Of a stretch of DNA of 64,000 nt, positions 34,729 through 46,354 are shown piece after piece. A program made the translations under genes and the position numbers. Position 1 is the first letter of the stretch, and each line of letters opens with the position of its first letter. Origin of the DNA: Eucalyptus grandis (lineage: Eukaryota > Streptophyta > Magnoliopsida > Myrtales > Myrtaceae); NCBI RefSeq assembly GCF_016545825.1, contig NC_052618.1, positions 2,420,461-2,484,460 on the forward strand. Reading direction: 5' to 3'. Under the pieces are notes generated by a model. That model was not told the origin of the DNA. It searched no databases and saw only the letters and a list, made by a program, of their open reading frames with translations.

Positions 34729-36746
34729 TGTGACATCTAGATTTTTGGGTTCTAATTTCGATTGAATAAATAAGGCCATTTTTGTTCAGTTGAAGCCAGG
34801 GATTGTGAAATTGGGATGCGAGTGGGCCATATTAGTAGGGAAAAATACCAATTGGAATGGCAAGGTGTTGAATGAAATTATGAGAGTCAATTTAAATTGA
34901 ATCAAGAGGAATTAAGGTCAATTGGGAAGAAAACTTAGCAAAATTCGTATGCCCATAAACCCAACTTTTTAGCCTACCTAAATGTTTCTAGAAGGGGCAA
35001 ATTTGTCTTGGAATTGTGAGTGGAGGGCAGCTGGTGGTGGCTCATGTGTAAATGACCTAAGAGAGAGAGAGAGAGTGAGAGAGAAAAAGAGAAACCGGTT
35101 TTCTATTCTTCCTTTCTCTCTCCCGTCACTGTCTCTCTCTTCCCCCATCTTCTTCTTCGGTTGAGAGACACCATGGAAGCCGAACACCAGAGGAAGCAGC
35201 AACCATCGTCGCTTGGACTAGGGCTGCCACCGCCGTCACGCCGGAGTCGCCGCAGCTGCTCAGCAACCACCCGCGCGCCCTTCGCCCTTCTTTCTTCCCC
35301 GTCCCCTTTGTGCTGTTCGAAGCCTGCAAGTTGAAGATCAGAACGGAAGCAACTCGCCTAGGTTTGGAGCAATAGCCGTCATTGCTGCCTCACGCCGCAC
35401 GCCGCCGCTGCCCACACACCCTTCGTTTTCCTCTTTCCCTGCTATTGCTGTGGAATTCTTCTTCTTCTTCTTTGGGTTGTCCGAAAACCCAGCGGATCTG
35501 GGAGGACACCGGAGTTGGGGCAGCAACTAGCGTTGCTGGACCGGAGCTGCCGCACCGCCGCCCGCGCAACGGCGTGTGCTCCGCCGCCTCACGCTCGCGC
35601 CTGCCGTCCTCGCTGCGCGACCCAACCCCTGTTCCGCCTTTGCTCAGCTCCATTTTGGCTAGCACAAGCCACGGTTCAGCCACCTCCCGCCACCATGCGC
35701 CGCCATTTCAACCCGTCGGAGCTCCGCCTAGCCCTAGCCGCCCTTACCTCACCATCTCAGCCTCGGATCCACCCTCCTTCGCCCTCAACCAGCCGCGCAC
35801 AGAGAGTGCAGAAAATGGGTATCGCAGAGGGTTTTGGCCTGTTTTGGTCGATTTCCCGAGCCCAAATTCTCGGCCCGCTTTGAGGAAAGTCGATCCTCGC
35901 GTCGAGCCCGTCGTTTTGAGTGAGTTTTACTCACTAATGCCTTCTTAGTGCGCTAATTATACTTAAAGGTTGATTAGTGTTAATTAAGTGTAATTAGGTT
36001 GTTAGATTATAATTGATTAGTGATTACTAGGTAATTGCTTTGCATATTAGTGGTGTGATTAGTGTAATTAGATAGAGAATTGCATGTAGTATTTATTGGA
36101 TGCTTCTTGGGATTTTTCCCGTCCCTTATCGGGTGTTAATTAAGCGATTCGGGCCTAGGTGGTATTTTTAGGAATTAAATATTAATTTTCGAAATTAATT
36201 ATTTAATTATTTATTTCCGGAAATTCAACTGGGATGGCCAGTGACCGGGATTTTATGCCGATGATCGTGGCGCAATCCGTTTATTTAATTGAGCTTTATA
36301 TTGTGCTAAATTGAATTTATTGTGTTTATTTATTTAATTTTCGAAATTAATTATTTAATTATTTATTTTCCGGAAATTCAACTAGGATGGCCAGTGACCG
36401 AAATTTCGTGCTGATTGTGGTGGAGCAGTCGGTTTATTTATTTGAGCTTTAATTCATGTCGAATTGATTTAATGGTGCATTTTTAAGTATGTTATTAAAT
36501 AATGCAATTTTGGCCTTGTGATTAAGAATTGGTCGGATATCGGTTGTTAGTATCGAAAGTGAGTTGGTAAATCACCTTGAGGATGCACGTGGCCCAGTGA
36601 ATTGGAATGTTACTTGGGAAAGACACGTGGCTCGGTGATTAGATATGTCATCTTGGCGAAAAGGTAGCCTTAGAGAATGCACGTGGCTCGGAGACTCGGT
36701 ATGTCTTCCTGGAGAATGCACGTGGCTCGGTGACATAGTATGGCAG

Positions 36747-36930
36747 CTTGAGAGGGTCGGGTGGGACCGTAAAGCCACTAGTTCTTGAGAGGGTCGGGTG
36801 GGACCGTAAAGCCACTAGTTCTTGAGAGGGTCGGGTGGGACCGTAAAGCCACTAGTTCTTGAGAGGGTCGGGTGGGACCGTAAAGCCACTAGATCTTGAG
36901 AGGGTCGGGTGGGACCGTAAAGCCACTAAA
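36747..36930 (+). repeat. Five tandem 37-bp repeats in type-2 LTR (copy b)
   Basis: The same unit as at 25172-25322, one copy more, and more uniform (starts at 36747, 36784, 36821, 36858, 36895). Confidence 0.92.
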
Positions 36931-37332
36931 TCTAAGGAATTGCTTGGTGTGGGATGAATGACCTAGAAATGATTCGACTGACTTGTAATCGACTAGGTTG
37001 ATTGATCGATGATTCGATCTGAGCGTGACTTGATGTGATTCATTGCCTTGGTTTGATGTTGTGAATTGAATGATTGAAGGGAGATGATCGTAAGTGGTCT
37101 TCCTGATGTGAAATCGACTAAGTCGATTAGATCGATGCTTCGATCTGTGATGTGATTGCTTGTGTGCCTATTTGATCTTGTACTAATATGCAGGTGGAAT
37201 CTGAGGCTAAGGTAAGTCCTTTGACTCATGTTGTGCATAGGCAGCCCTAAGGTGTATTAGTTTACTAATCGGGTCTTAGGAGGTAGAACTTGCTGAGACG
37301 TTGTCTCAGTGGTTATTGAATAACCATTTCAG

Positions 37333-37455
37333 GACCTGGACGAGGAGCCTAAGGAGCATGAATCTGATGAGGAGATCCCTGTTGAGGAACCCGAAGAGGA
37401 GAACGTGGAGGAGGACCCCGAGTATGACATCGAGTACGACCCGGATGAGGACTGA
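37333..37455 (+). CDS. Acidic exon-like ORF inside Gypsy LTR (type 2, copy b)
   Basis: The 41-codon frame follows TTTCAG and ends TGA. Against copy a it has one synonymous and one replacement change (Y to N). The 18-nt exon-like segment is at 37194-37211, between ATGCAG and GTAAGT, and encodes V-E-S-E-A-K. Same caveats as for the other copies. Confidence 0.5.
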   Translation, partial: DLDEEPKEHESDEEIPVEEPEEENVEEDPEYDIEYDPDED

Positions 37456-37695
37456 AACCCTGTCCTGTCTTGTCAGACCTTCTTTGCATGTAAAAAGATG
37501 TAGTTGTGAATTTTCAGTATGAAAAATGTATGGCTTGCTTTTCTATCCCATTGCTTTATTGTCTGTGGAATTATAATTGCTTCCGCATGTGCATAAATAA
37601 ATAAAAGGGTCGGGGATACATAGTCCTGGGATATCGCATTTTAAAATCAACCAAAAGTAAGGGATGTGTGCGTGCCTGAGGATCGGGGCGTGACA

Positions 37696-38109
37696 CAGTG
37701 TATAGCAGAGGGTACATAATTTCAGTGGTGAAAAGAAAGTGAATAAAGATGTCAGTTCAGTAATCAGTGTTTGCAGTTGTCAGATCAGTGTCAGAGTAAA
37801 GATTGCTCAGAACTATCAGAAATTTTGAATTGTTGAGGTTCGAAAGTTTATTAGGGAGTCGAGAAAAAGAGATCAGATGTGAATGACAAATTGTCTTATG
37901 TGAGAAGCTCAGTTCAGTTGTTGGTTCAGAAAGAGCAGATTTTGTGTACAAAGATGATCTCCTTGGTCAAAGTGGTCAGACAACGCCACGAGACCGAATG
38001 ATCAGCATGGAAAAGTGAGACTCGATGAGATGACAATACCCCCACCTTTTGTATAAGGATTGGTAAAAGTTTAAATTTCAATGACGAAATTTTTATAAGA
38101 GGGGAAGAG
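37696..38109 (+). pseudogene. Gypsy internal 3' end with polypurine tract (second tail)
   Basis: Near-identical to 26089-26500: chromodomain remnant around 37950-37990 and polypurine tract ataagaggggaagag ending at 38109. Confidence 0.75.
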
Positions 38110-38429
38110 TGTGACATCCACATTTTTGGGTTCTAATTTCGACTGGATATATAGGGCCGCTTTTGTTCAGTTGAAGCCAGGGATTGTGAATTCGGGATAC
38201 AAGTGGGCTATACTGATAAGAAAAAGTACCAATTTGATCGATGAAATATTGAATGAAATTATAGGGGTCAAATTGATTTGATTCAAGTGGGATTAAGGTT
38301 CAATTTGGAAAGAAACCCTAGCAAAATTCGTATGCCACACTTACCCCCACATTTTGGCCCATCTAAAGCTTATGGAAGGGGCATTTTTGGCAAGAAAAAG
38401 GGAGTGGAAGACAGCTGGATTGGTGGGGC

Positions 38430-38470
<41 letters not shown>

Positions 38471-40058
38471 AGAAAACTGATTTCCCCTCTCTCCTCCGTC
38501 GGGCATCTCCACCTTCTTCCCCTTTCTTTGGGGTTTCTTCTTCAGCAACAACTGAAGAAGCCGAAGCAGCAGCAGCAGCTTCGCCCGTTGCCGCCTCTCG
38601 CCGTCGTCGTCGCACGCCCGCAAGTACCGGAGCTGCTCGTGCACCCGAGCCGCCGCCGTGCTGCTGTCCGCGCATCTCCGCCCCTTCTCCCGTCGCTGTC
38701 TCTCTCTTCCCCCATCTTGTTCTTCGGTTGTGCGACGCCATGGAAGCCGAAGACCAGAGGAAGCAGCAACCATCGTCGCTCGGACCAGGGTTGCCACCGC
38801 CGTCGCGCCGGAGTCGCCGCCGCTACTCAACGACTGCCCGCGTGCCCTCCGCCTCTCCCCCTGCTGTTCAGCCGTCTCTTTTCCTTCTTCGATGTGCCTT
38901 GAAGACTTCGAATCCCAGCAGATCTGGGACGGACGCCGGAGTAGCAGCCGACGTCGCCGGGAGCCGCCGCACACCGCCTCACCGCCGTTCGTCTCCCTCT
39001 CACCCGCTTGAATGCCGTTCGCCTCGTCCAGTCGAGCTACCGCCTCTGTCCAGTCTATGTTTCACCTCTGGTCGGTCTCGTTCGGCCACCTCAGGCCACC
39101 ACCCGACCACCTCCGGCCACCGTCGAGCCCGCCGGAGCTCCGCCTCGCCCTCAACCACCCTTGGCCGCCTCAACCGGCCCCGAATCTGCCCCGACCAGCA
39201 GCAATCAAAGGGTTGCAGAAAATGGGTATCGCAAAGGGTTTTGGCCCGTTTTGGCCGCCTTCCCGAGCCCGGATGCTCGGCCCGCTTTGAGGAAAGTCGA
39301 TCCTCGCGTCGAGCCCGTCATTTTGAGTGAGTTTTGCTCACTAATGCCTTCTTAGTTTGCTAATTATACTTAAAGGTTGATTAGTGTTAATTAAGTGTAA
39401 TTAGGTGGTTAGATTAGAATTGATTAGTGATTATTAGTTAATTGCTTTGCATATTAGTTGTGTGATTAGTGTAATTAGATAGAGAATTGCCTATAGTATT
39501 TATTGGATGCTTCTTGGGATTTTTCCCATTCCTTATCGGGTGTTAATTAAGCAAATCGGGCCTAGGTGAAATTTTTAGGAATTAAATATTAATTTTCGAA
39601 ATTAATTATTTAATTATTTATTTCCCAAAAATTCAACTAGGATGGCCAGTGACCGGGATTTTATGCTGATGATCGTGGCGCAGTCCGTTTATTTAATTGA
39701 GTTTTATATTGTGCTAAATTGAATTTATTGTATTTATTTAATATTCGAAATTAATTATTTAATTAATTATTTTCCGGAAATTCAACCAGGATGGCCGGTG
39801 ACCAGAATTTCGTGCTGATTGTTGTAGTGCAGTCTGTTTATTTATTTAAACTCCACGTTGTGCTTAATTAAATTGATTGTGCAATTTTTGGAGTTATTAC
39901 TTAATTGATTGAATTTGAGTGGAATTGAATGATTGAGTTGTAAATGGCCGAGTTTGGTTATTTAACCTTTATAATGATTTGATGAGCTGTAAAGTGGAGA
40001 AAGTGGTGAGAGCTAACTGAGAATTCTATTGGCTAAGACTGATTAAGTACGAAGTATA

Positions 40059-40385
40059 GACAGGCGTGGTTCGGTGATAAAGTACATCACTGTGCGAAAA
40101 CGGCGCCTTAAAGAACGCACGTAGACTGTCTATGACTTATGGCAGGCGTGGTTCGGTGATTAGGGAGATCACTGCGCGAAAACGGCGCCTTAAAGAACGC
40201 ACGTAGACTGCCTATGAATCGTGACAGGCGTGGTTCGGTGATGAAGGACATCACTGTGCGAAAACGGCGCCTTAAAGAACGCACGTAGACTGTCAGTGAT
40301 TTGTGACCTATGACGGGCATGGTTCGGTGATAGGGAATATCACTGTGTGCGGCGGCGCCTTAAAGAACGCACGTAGACCATCTGT
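40059..40385 (+). repeat. Four tandem 80-85 bp repeats in type-1 LTR (copy c)
   Basis: As in copies a and b; the fourth unit is degenerate (tgtgtgcggcggcgcc). Confidence 0.88.
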
Positions 40386-41033
40386 TACTTATGTCACCTT
40401 GGCGAAAACGACGCCCGAGAGCATTAATGAGGCTCTGTGACTAAGTGTACTGCTGGAGATTATCGTGATCGGTAATTGGTACGTCACCTTGGTGAAAAAG
40501 ACGCCCGAGAGCATTCATCCGGCTCTGTGACTGAGTACCCGAATGGAGATTATAAAGTATGGTGTTGATGTGACCGAGAAGTGGTCCGAATGACATGTAA
40601 TCGACTAGGTCGATTGATCATTGTTTTGATCTGATGTTGTGAATTGATTGATTGAATGGGAATGACCGTGAGTGGTCTTATTGGCAAGTGATCGACTAGG
40701 TTGATTGATCGATGATTCGATCTAAGTGTGATTTGATGCGATTCATTGCCTTGATCTACTATGTGAATTGATTGATCGAATGTAATTGAACGTGAGTGGT
40801 CTTGTTGGTATGTAATCGACTAAGTCGATTTGATCGATGCTTCGATCTGTGATGTGATTGCTTGGGTGCCTATTTAATCTGTGCTAATATGCAGGTGGAA
40901 TCTGAGGCCAAGGTAAGTCCTCTGACTCATGTTGTGCGTAGGCAGCCCTAAGGTGTATTAGTTTACTAATCGGGTCTTAGGAGGTAGAACTTGCTGAGAC
41001 GTTGTCTCAATGGTTATTGAATAACCATTTCAG

Positions 41034-41156
41034 GACCTGGATGAAGAGCCTAAGGAGCATGAATCTGATGAGGAGATCCTTGTTGAGGAACTTGAAGAGG
41101 AGTATGTGGAGGAGGACCCTGAGGATAACCCCGAGTACGACCCGGATGAGGACTGA
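41034..41156 (+). CDS. Acidic exon-like ORF inside Gypsy LTR (type 1, copy c)
   Basis: The frame DLDEEPKEHESDEE...YDPDED of 40 residues plus TGA follows TTTCAG. The 18-nt segment (V-E-S-E-A-K) is at 40895-40912, flanked by TGCAG and GTAAGT, in the same phase. Compared with copy a, six codons differ: five silently (third-base transitions) and one K/E. This is the best preserved type-1 copy because both exon-like segments are open. If spliced together, VESEAK would run directly into DLDEEP. Confidence 0.52.
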   Translation, partial: DLDEEPKEHESDEEILVEELEEEYVEEDPEDNPEYDPDED

Positions 41157-43772
41157 GATCCCGTCCTGTCTTGTCAGACCTTGTTTGCATGTGAATAGAT
41201 GTTAGACCAGAGTTGCGTATATATAGTATTGTGGAATACTATGAGATGCATGTAAAAAGATGTAGTTGTGAATTTTCAGTAAGGAAAAATGTATGGCTTG
41301 CTTTTCTATCCCATTGTTTTATTGTCTGGGGATTTATAATTGCTTCCGCATGTGCTATTAAAAATGAAAGGGTCGGCGATACATAGTCCTGGGATATCAC
41401 ATTTTAAAATCGACCAAAAGTAAGGGATGTGTGCGTGCCTGAGGGTTAGGGCGTGACAATTAAACCATCTATAAATCTTTTTATCGCTTAGGCATTTGTT
41501 TCAAAAGGCTGTGTTAAAAGCATAAGAAATAAAGTGACGGTTTCTTTATAGCTTTGTATGGGACTATGTTTTTAGACTCGAAAGCTAGTGAAAACCTAAG
41601 GGGCGGATTGTACTATGTTAACGAAAATACTTATTTCCAATGTGATTTTCAATCCCACGTTTGATACATTATACGAACTAGTGACATGCCCTCAGTTTAA
41701 AATAATTTTATAAAATTAAATTAGCTTAAAACATTTCACCATATATACTCTCGCAAATGCACGTTAGGTTACCGTTACCTTTTATTTAGGGTTAGGGTCC
41801 ATCCCTAATTTTTAGGATTAACGCCACAAAAAGTTATCAAACAAGTACATCTATGACAAATTTATCTCCAACTAATTTTTTTTCCCAACTAATTTTTTTA
41901 ACCGCCATAATTCCAAGCTAGTATTCCTATGACAAATTTTCCCAAACTAATTTTTTGACTACAAAAGATCCCAACCCGATACGTTTGTGATAAATTTTCT
42001 CTCAATTAGTCCTATGAAATTGTATTAATATCACGAAAAGTCACAAAACCGATATCCTTGTAACAAATGGAGGATAAACCAAATACCCATCAACTACCAC
42101 ATATCATCCATCCAACTCAGGAATTTGATAAAAAAAATTTAACGAAAACCAGTAAAAGATAAATTTGTCATAAGTATACTAGTTTAGGTTGACACAAGTG
42201 TACTCATTTAGGGTTTTTCGTTATATAAGCCCTGATTTTTATGCAAGTGATTACAGTGGAAGCCAAAATTTAAGCATCAACAATTGATAAATTAAACCAT
42301 TGATCAAATAATTTGGTCTTGGTTTGTTATATTTATCGAACTTATTAATTAATTAATGATTTGCCCAAATATTTTGGCGTGATTTTGTTCTTCATTAAAC
42401 TAATTTTCAACAACTTGAGGAAAAAAGGAGTTAAATAATCAATAGGTCTCATTACTTAATGAAAAGGAGCCGAGATTATATGTACAAAGTTCTTACCAGT
42501 CTTGTTTTTCCTTTATATCTATAAACCAAAACTGGCTTTGGTTTTCTAGATTAATTGAGATTATTTAAAAGATGAATTTTTTTGGTCGAATTATTTATTA
42601 GGTAATTATCCTTTAACAAGATTTGGGTTTTGGTTTTCCGGATTTACTGAACTCATTAATTGATCATTTAACCTTTGGACTAGTTATTGGGGCGGGACTA
42701 TTTTTTCTTTTTAAAAATTATTAAAACTTGTGATAATTAATAGGTTTCGTTAAATGAAGAGGGGCCAAACTGATAATAATAATCTGTGCCGTCATCTTCC
42801 GCGCCAAGCAACATACATTCATTACGTTTGGGTTGATTAAATTAAACCCACTCTTGCATAACAACAGGGTCAGACTTATTACCAACTCATTTTACATAAG
42901 ATGTTGGGCCATGCATAGTTCTAAATTCTCGGTACCAACAAAACCTCATTGAATGTTCAAAAGTCAAGTTTACATAGCATATGAGCAGCAAAAGTGTACG
43001 CGCGTTCTCGAATGAATATATAGTTAACATTTGAAGGTTTCGCTGAATCGTCTAGTATAGGCTTTTTGAATTATCAGTTAACGGAAAGAAAGAAATTACC
43101 AATGGAGCAATTGGGTACGTACATATATAAATAGAGAAATACATTTCGAGATTTGAACTTTTTGTTTTTTGTTTTTTATGATTGCTTACAAGATTAAAAA
43201 GATTCAAAGTAAGATTTATATAAGATTATTAAGTATACATTTATCCATTGATAGAGTGTTATATAAAACAACTATCGCGGATTTAATTTGTCAGAAAACC
43301 TTTGAAGTAAGATGTCCTCTTTACATTACTTTATATAACAGTATGCTAGATCGACTAGCTTTAACTACATATTCATGTGATTATTAGAGATGAACGTATG
43401 ATTATTAAACCATCTATTAATCTTTTTATCGCTTAGGCATTTGTTTCAAAAGGCTGTGCTAAAAGCATAAGAAATAAAGTGACGGTTTCTTTATAGCTTT
43501 GTATGGGACTATGTTTTTAGACTCGAAAGCTAGTGAAGACCTTAGGGGCGGATTGTATTTTGCAGATCATTTTAAAAATTACAAGTTTAATAAGCACATT
43601 AAACGCTGAAAATATGATTCATCCACAATTGTTCTTCCGTGATAGTTAACTAGAAGGTTTAAGAGGCATGAAAAATAAAATAAAAAATTTGAGGAGAATC
43701 CAATCAAAAATTATAATTCTTTCATCCTTTTTTATATTACACGTTTATTGTACTATGAAATAGGAATAGCTC

Positions 43773-44134
43773 TCAATGAGCCGGCTGGGGAGGGGATACG
43801 GGACTGAGAGCCGCAACGCAGTTGTTCCATGTCTCATTGCTCCTCCTATAGACATCAGATTTTGTCCCCTTAATCGGCTTGTGGCTCGAGATGCTCAACT
43901 CCACAAATTGGTTGTGGCAGTTCTTCCCGCTTTCAAGAGCTCACGACAACATTCATTGGTGGGTGTAAAGGTGTCGGCAAGGAATATGAATTGAAAGAGT
44001 CCAGACCCACAATCGGATCTTATTCCCTTTCCGCAATCAGGGTTTCCGACCTTGGCGAAGGTAGCCTTAGGAAGCAATGCAACAGGGACGACCAACAAGA
44101 TCATAAGAGCGGACAAGTTCTTCGGCGTTGCCAT
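43773..44134 (-). pseudogene. Prolamin-like (ECA1-type) secreted protein, copy 3, frameshifted
   Basis: Start codon at 44132-44134. The signal peptide and first four cysteines are identical in position to copy 2. One C is missing near 43927, shifting the frame at the KNCHN cysteine and ending the protein early after TTNLWS (stop near 43895). Beyond the lesion the family frame continues to 43773-43775 with the SPVSPPQPAH-type ending. A single-base lesion in a homopolymer could also be an assembly error. Confidence 0.85.
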
Positions 44135-44217
44135 TATGGTCTTTTGGGGATAGGAGGGTGAGAAAATTTTCCGAGGTTGTTGATCGTTTGATGATGCAGT
44201 TGATCTTGAGATGAGAA

Positions 44218-44225
44218 CTTATATA
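44218..44225 (-). promoter_or_regulatory. TATA box of prolamin-like copy 3
   Basis: Complement of cttatatag, about 85 bp upstream of the ATG, as in copies 1 and 2. Confidence 0.65.
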
Positions 44226-46195
44226 GCTCAAGGAAGTAGTGCATTAATGAAATCAATTCATCGGTTAAGATTTAGAAATTTATGTAGGGAACGTGTAGAA
44301 TTATTTCTCTTGCAATAAATGCAATGATTGAGGGGCCTGTCTTCTCACATTTTTTCCAGTTCAATCATTTGCCATTAAAAAACAAAAGCATTAATGAGTT
44401 GCTTGGTTGAAGAGAATTATCTGTAAACGAAAATACTTATTTCCAATGTGATTTTCAATCCCACGTTTGATATATAATACGAACTGGTGACATGCCCTCA
44501 GTTTAAAATAATTTTATAAAATTAAATTAGCTTAAAACGTTTCACCATATATACTCTCGCAAATGCACGTTAGGTTAACGATACCTTTTATTTAGGGTTA
44601 GGGTCCATCCCTAATTTTTAGGATTAACGCCACAAAAAGTTATCAAACTACTACATCTATGACAAATTTATCTCCAACTAATTTTTTTAACCGCCATAAT
44701 TCCAAGCTAGTATTCCTATGACAAATTTCCCCAAACTAATTTTTTGACTACAAAAGATCCCAACCCGATACGTTTTGATAAATTTGCTCTCAATTAGTTC
44801 CTATGAAATTGTATTAATATCACGAAAAGTCACAAAACCGATATCCTTGTAACAAATGGAGGATAAACCAAATACCCATCAACTACCACATATCATCCAT
44901 CCAACTCAGGAATTTGATAAAAAAATTTAACGAAAACCAGTAAAAGATAAATTTGTCATAAGTATACTAGTTTAGGTTGACACAAGTGTACTCATTTAGG
45001 GTTTTTCGTGATATAAGCCCTGATTTTTATGCAAGGGATTACAGTGGAAGCCAAAATTTAAGCATCAACAATTGATAAATTAAACCATTGATCAAATAAT
45101 TTGGTCTTGGTTTGTTATATTTATCGAACTTCTTAATTAATTAATGATTTGCCCAAATATTTTGGCGTGATTTTGTTCTTCATTAAATTAATTTTCAACA
45201 ACTTGAGTAAAAAAAAAGTTAAATAATCAATAGGTCTCATTAATTAATGAAAAGGAGTCGAGATTATATGTACAAAGTTCTTACCAGTCTTGTTTTTCCT
45301 TTATATCTATAAACCAAAACTGGCTTTGGTTTTCTAGATTAATTGAGATTATTTAAAAGATGAATTTTTTTGGTCGAATTATTTATTAGGTAATTATCCT
45401 ATAACAAGATTTGGGTTTTGGTTTTCGGTTTACTGAACTCATTAATTGATCATTTAACCTTTGGACTAGTTATTGGGGCGGGACTATTTTTTCTTTTTTA
45501 AAAATAACTAAAACTTGTGATAATTAATAGGTTTCGTTAAATGAAGATGGGCCAGGCTGATAATAATAATCTCTGTCGTCATCTTCCGCGCCAAGCAAAA
45601 TACATTCATTACGTTTGGGTTGATTAAATTAAACCCACTCTTGCATAATAACAGGGTCCGACTTATTACGACCTCATTTTACATAAGATGTTGGGCCATG
45701 CATAGTTCTAAATTCTCAGTACCAACAAAACCTCATTGAATGTTCAAAAGTCAAGTTTACATAGCATATGAGCAGCAAAAGTGTACGCGCGTTCTCGAAT
45801 GAATATATAGTTAACATTTGAAGGTTTCGCTGAATCGTTCGGTATAGGCTTTTTGAATTATCAGTTAATGGAAAGAAAGAAATTACCAATGGAGCAATTG
45901 GGTACGTACATATATAAATAGAGAAATACATTTCGAGATTTGAACTTTTTGTTTTTTGTTTTTTATGATTGCTTACAAGATTAAAAGATTCAAAGTAAGA
46001 TTTATATAAGATTATTAAGTATACATTTATCCATTGATAGAGTGTTATATAAAACAACTATCGCGGATTTAATTTGTCAGAAAACCTTTGAAGTAAGAAG
46101 TCCTCTTTACATTACTTTATATAACAGTATGCTAGATCGACTAGCTTTAACTACGTATTCATGTGATTATTAGAGATGAACGTATGATTAGTAAA

Positions 46196-46354
46196 CCACC
46201 GGCCGCGGTGGCTCCACTGGATAAGGCCCTGCTGGTCCTCAGCCCAGATGTGAAGGGTTCAAAACCCAGGGGGGACGCTAGGTGTATTATGTGTGACTCA
46301 AGGGTGGTGGGTCCTTCTGCTTAAGTGTCACCTGGGTGTTTACAGCGCGGCTGT
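46196..46354 (+). mobile_element. SINE, second copy, 3'-truncated
   Basis: Begins ccaccggccgcggtggctc and has A-box-like (tggctccactggataagg) and B-box-like (gggttcaaaaccc, 46256-46268) elements, then the shared ggtggtgggtcct and gcgcggctgt blocks of the SINE at 5256-5484. It is cut off after gcggctgt by the Gypsy LTR. Confidence 0.85.

Larger units (their letters stand above)
34729..37695 (+). mobile_element. Gypsy LTR, type 2, copy b (recombinant)
   Basis: Starts TGTGACATCT and ends GGGGCGTGACA. The left neighbour is a polypurine tract, as for a 3' LTR; the right neighbour is cagtgtatagcagagg, the right flank of the nested solo LTR at 23158-26088. No target duplication flanks it. It contains GA, GC-rich, 37-bp repeat and exon-like parts as in copy a. 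Confidence 0.88.
38110..41458 (+). mobile_element. Gypsy long LTR, type 1, copy c (complete, 3349 bp)
   Basis: Starts TGTGACATCC after a polypurine tract and ends GGGCGTGACA. It is the only complete type-1 LTR in the window. Contents in order: GA run (38433-38463), GC-rich part to 39350, donor-like gtgagttttgctcac (about 39326), AT-rich part, 80-bp repeats (40059-40385), 18-nt and 123-nt exon-like segments. The right border joins unit A at attaaaccatc, a true insertion border. Confidence 0.92.
41459..46195. repeat. Unit A array 3 (two units, period about 2790 bp)
   Basis: The block starting ttgtttttccttta occurs at about 42503 and 45292. The first unit has lost its gene: near 41612-41626 ggcggattgta runs directly into aacgaaaatacttatt, skipping the roughly 850 bp that hold the gene elsewhere. 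The second unit carries gene copy 3. Confidence 0.9.

Noticed and set aside
43169..43387. 72-codon frame in unit A (also 29111-29329)
   Set aside because: Conserved only because the units are near-identical; the third copy (near 45957) is frameshifted, and composition is like AT-rich spacer. No domain seen.
46350..46354. Target duplication for the minus-strand Gypsy element
   Set aside because: Left flank gctgt and right flank gtatt do not match, so none is claimed.
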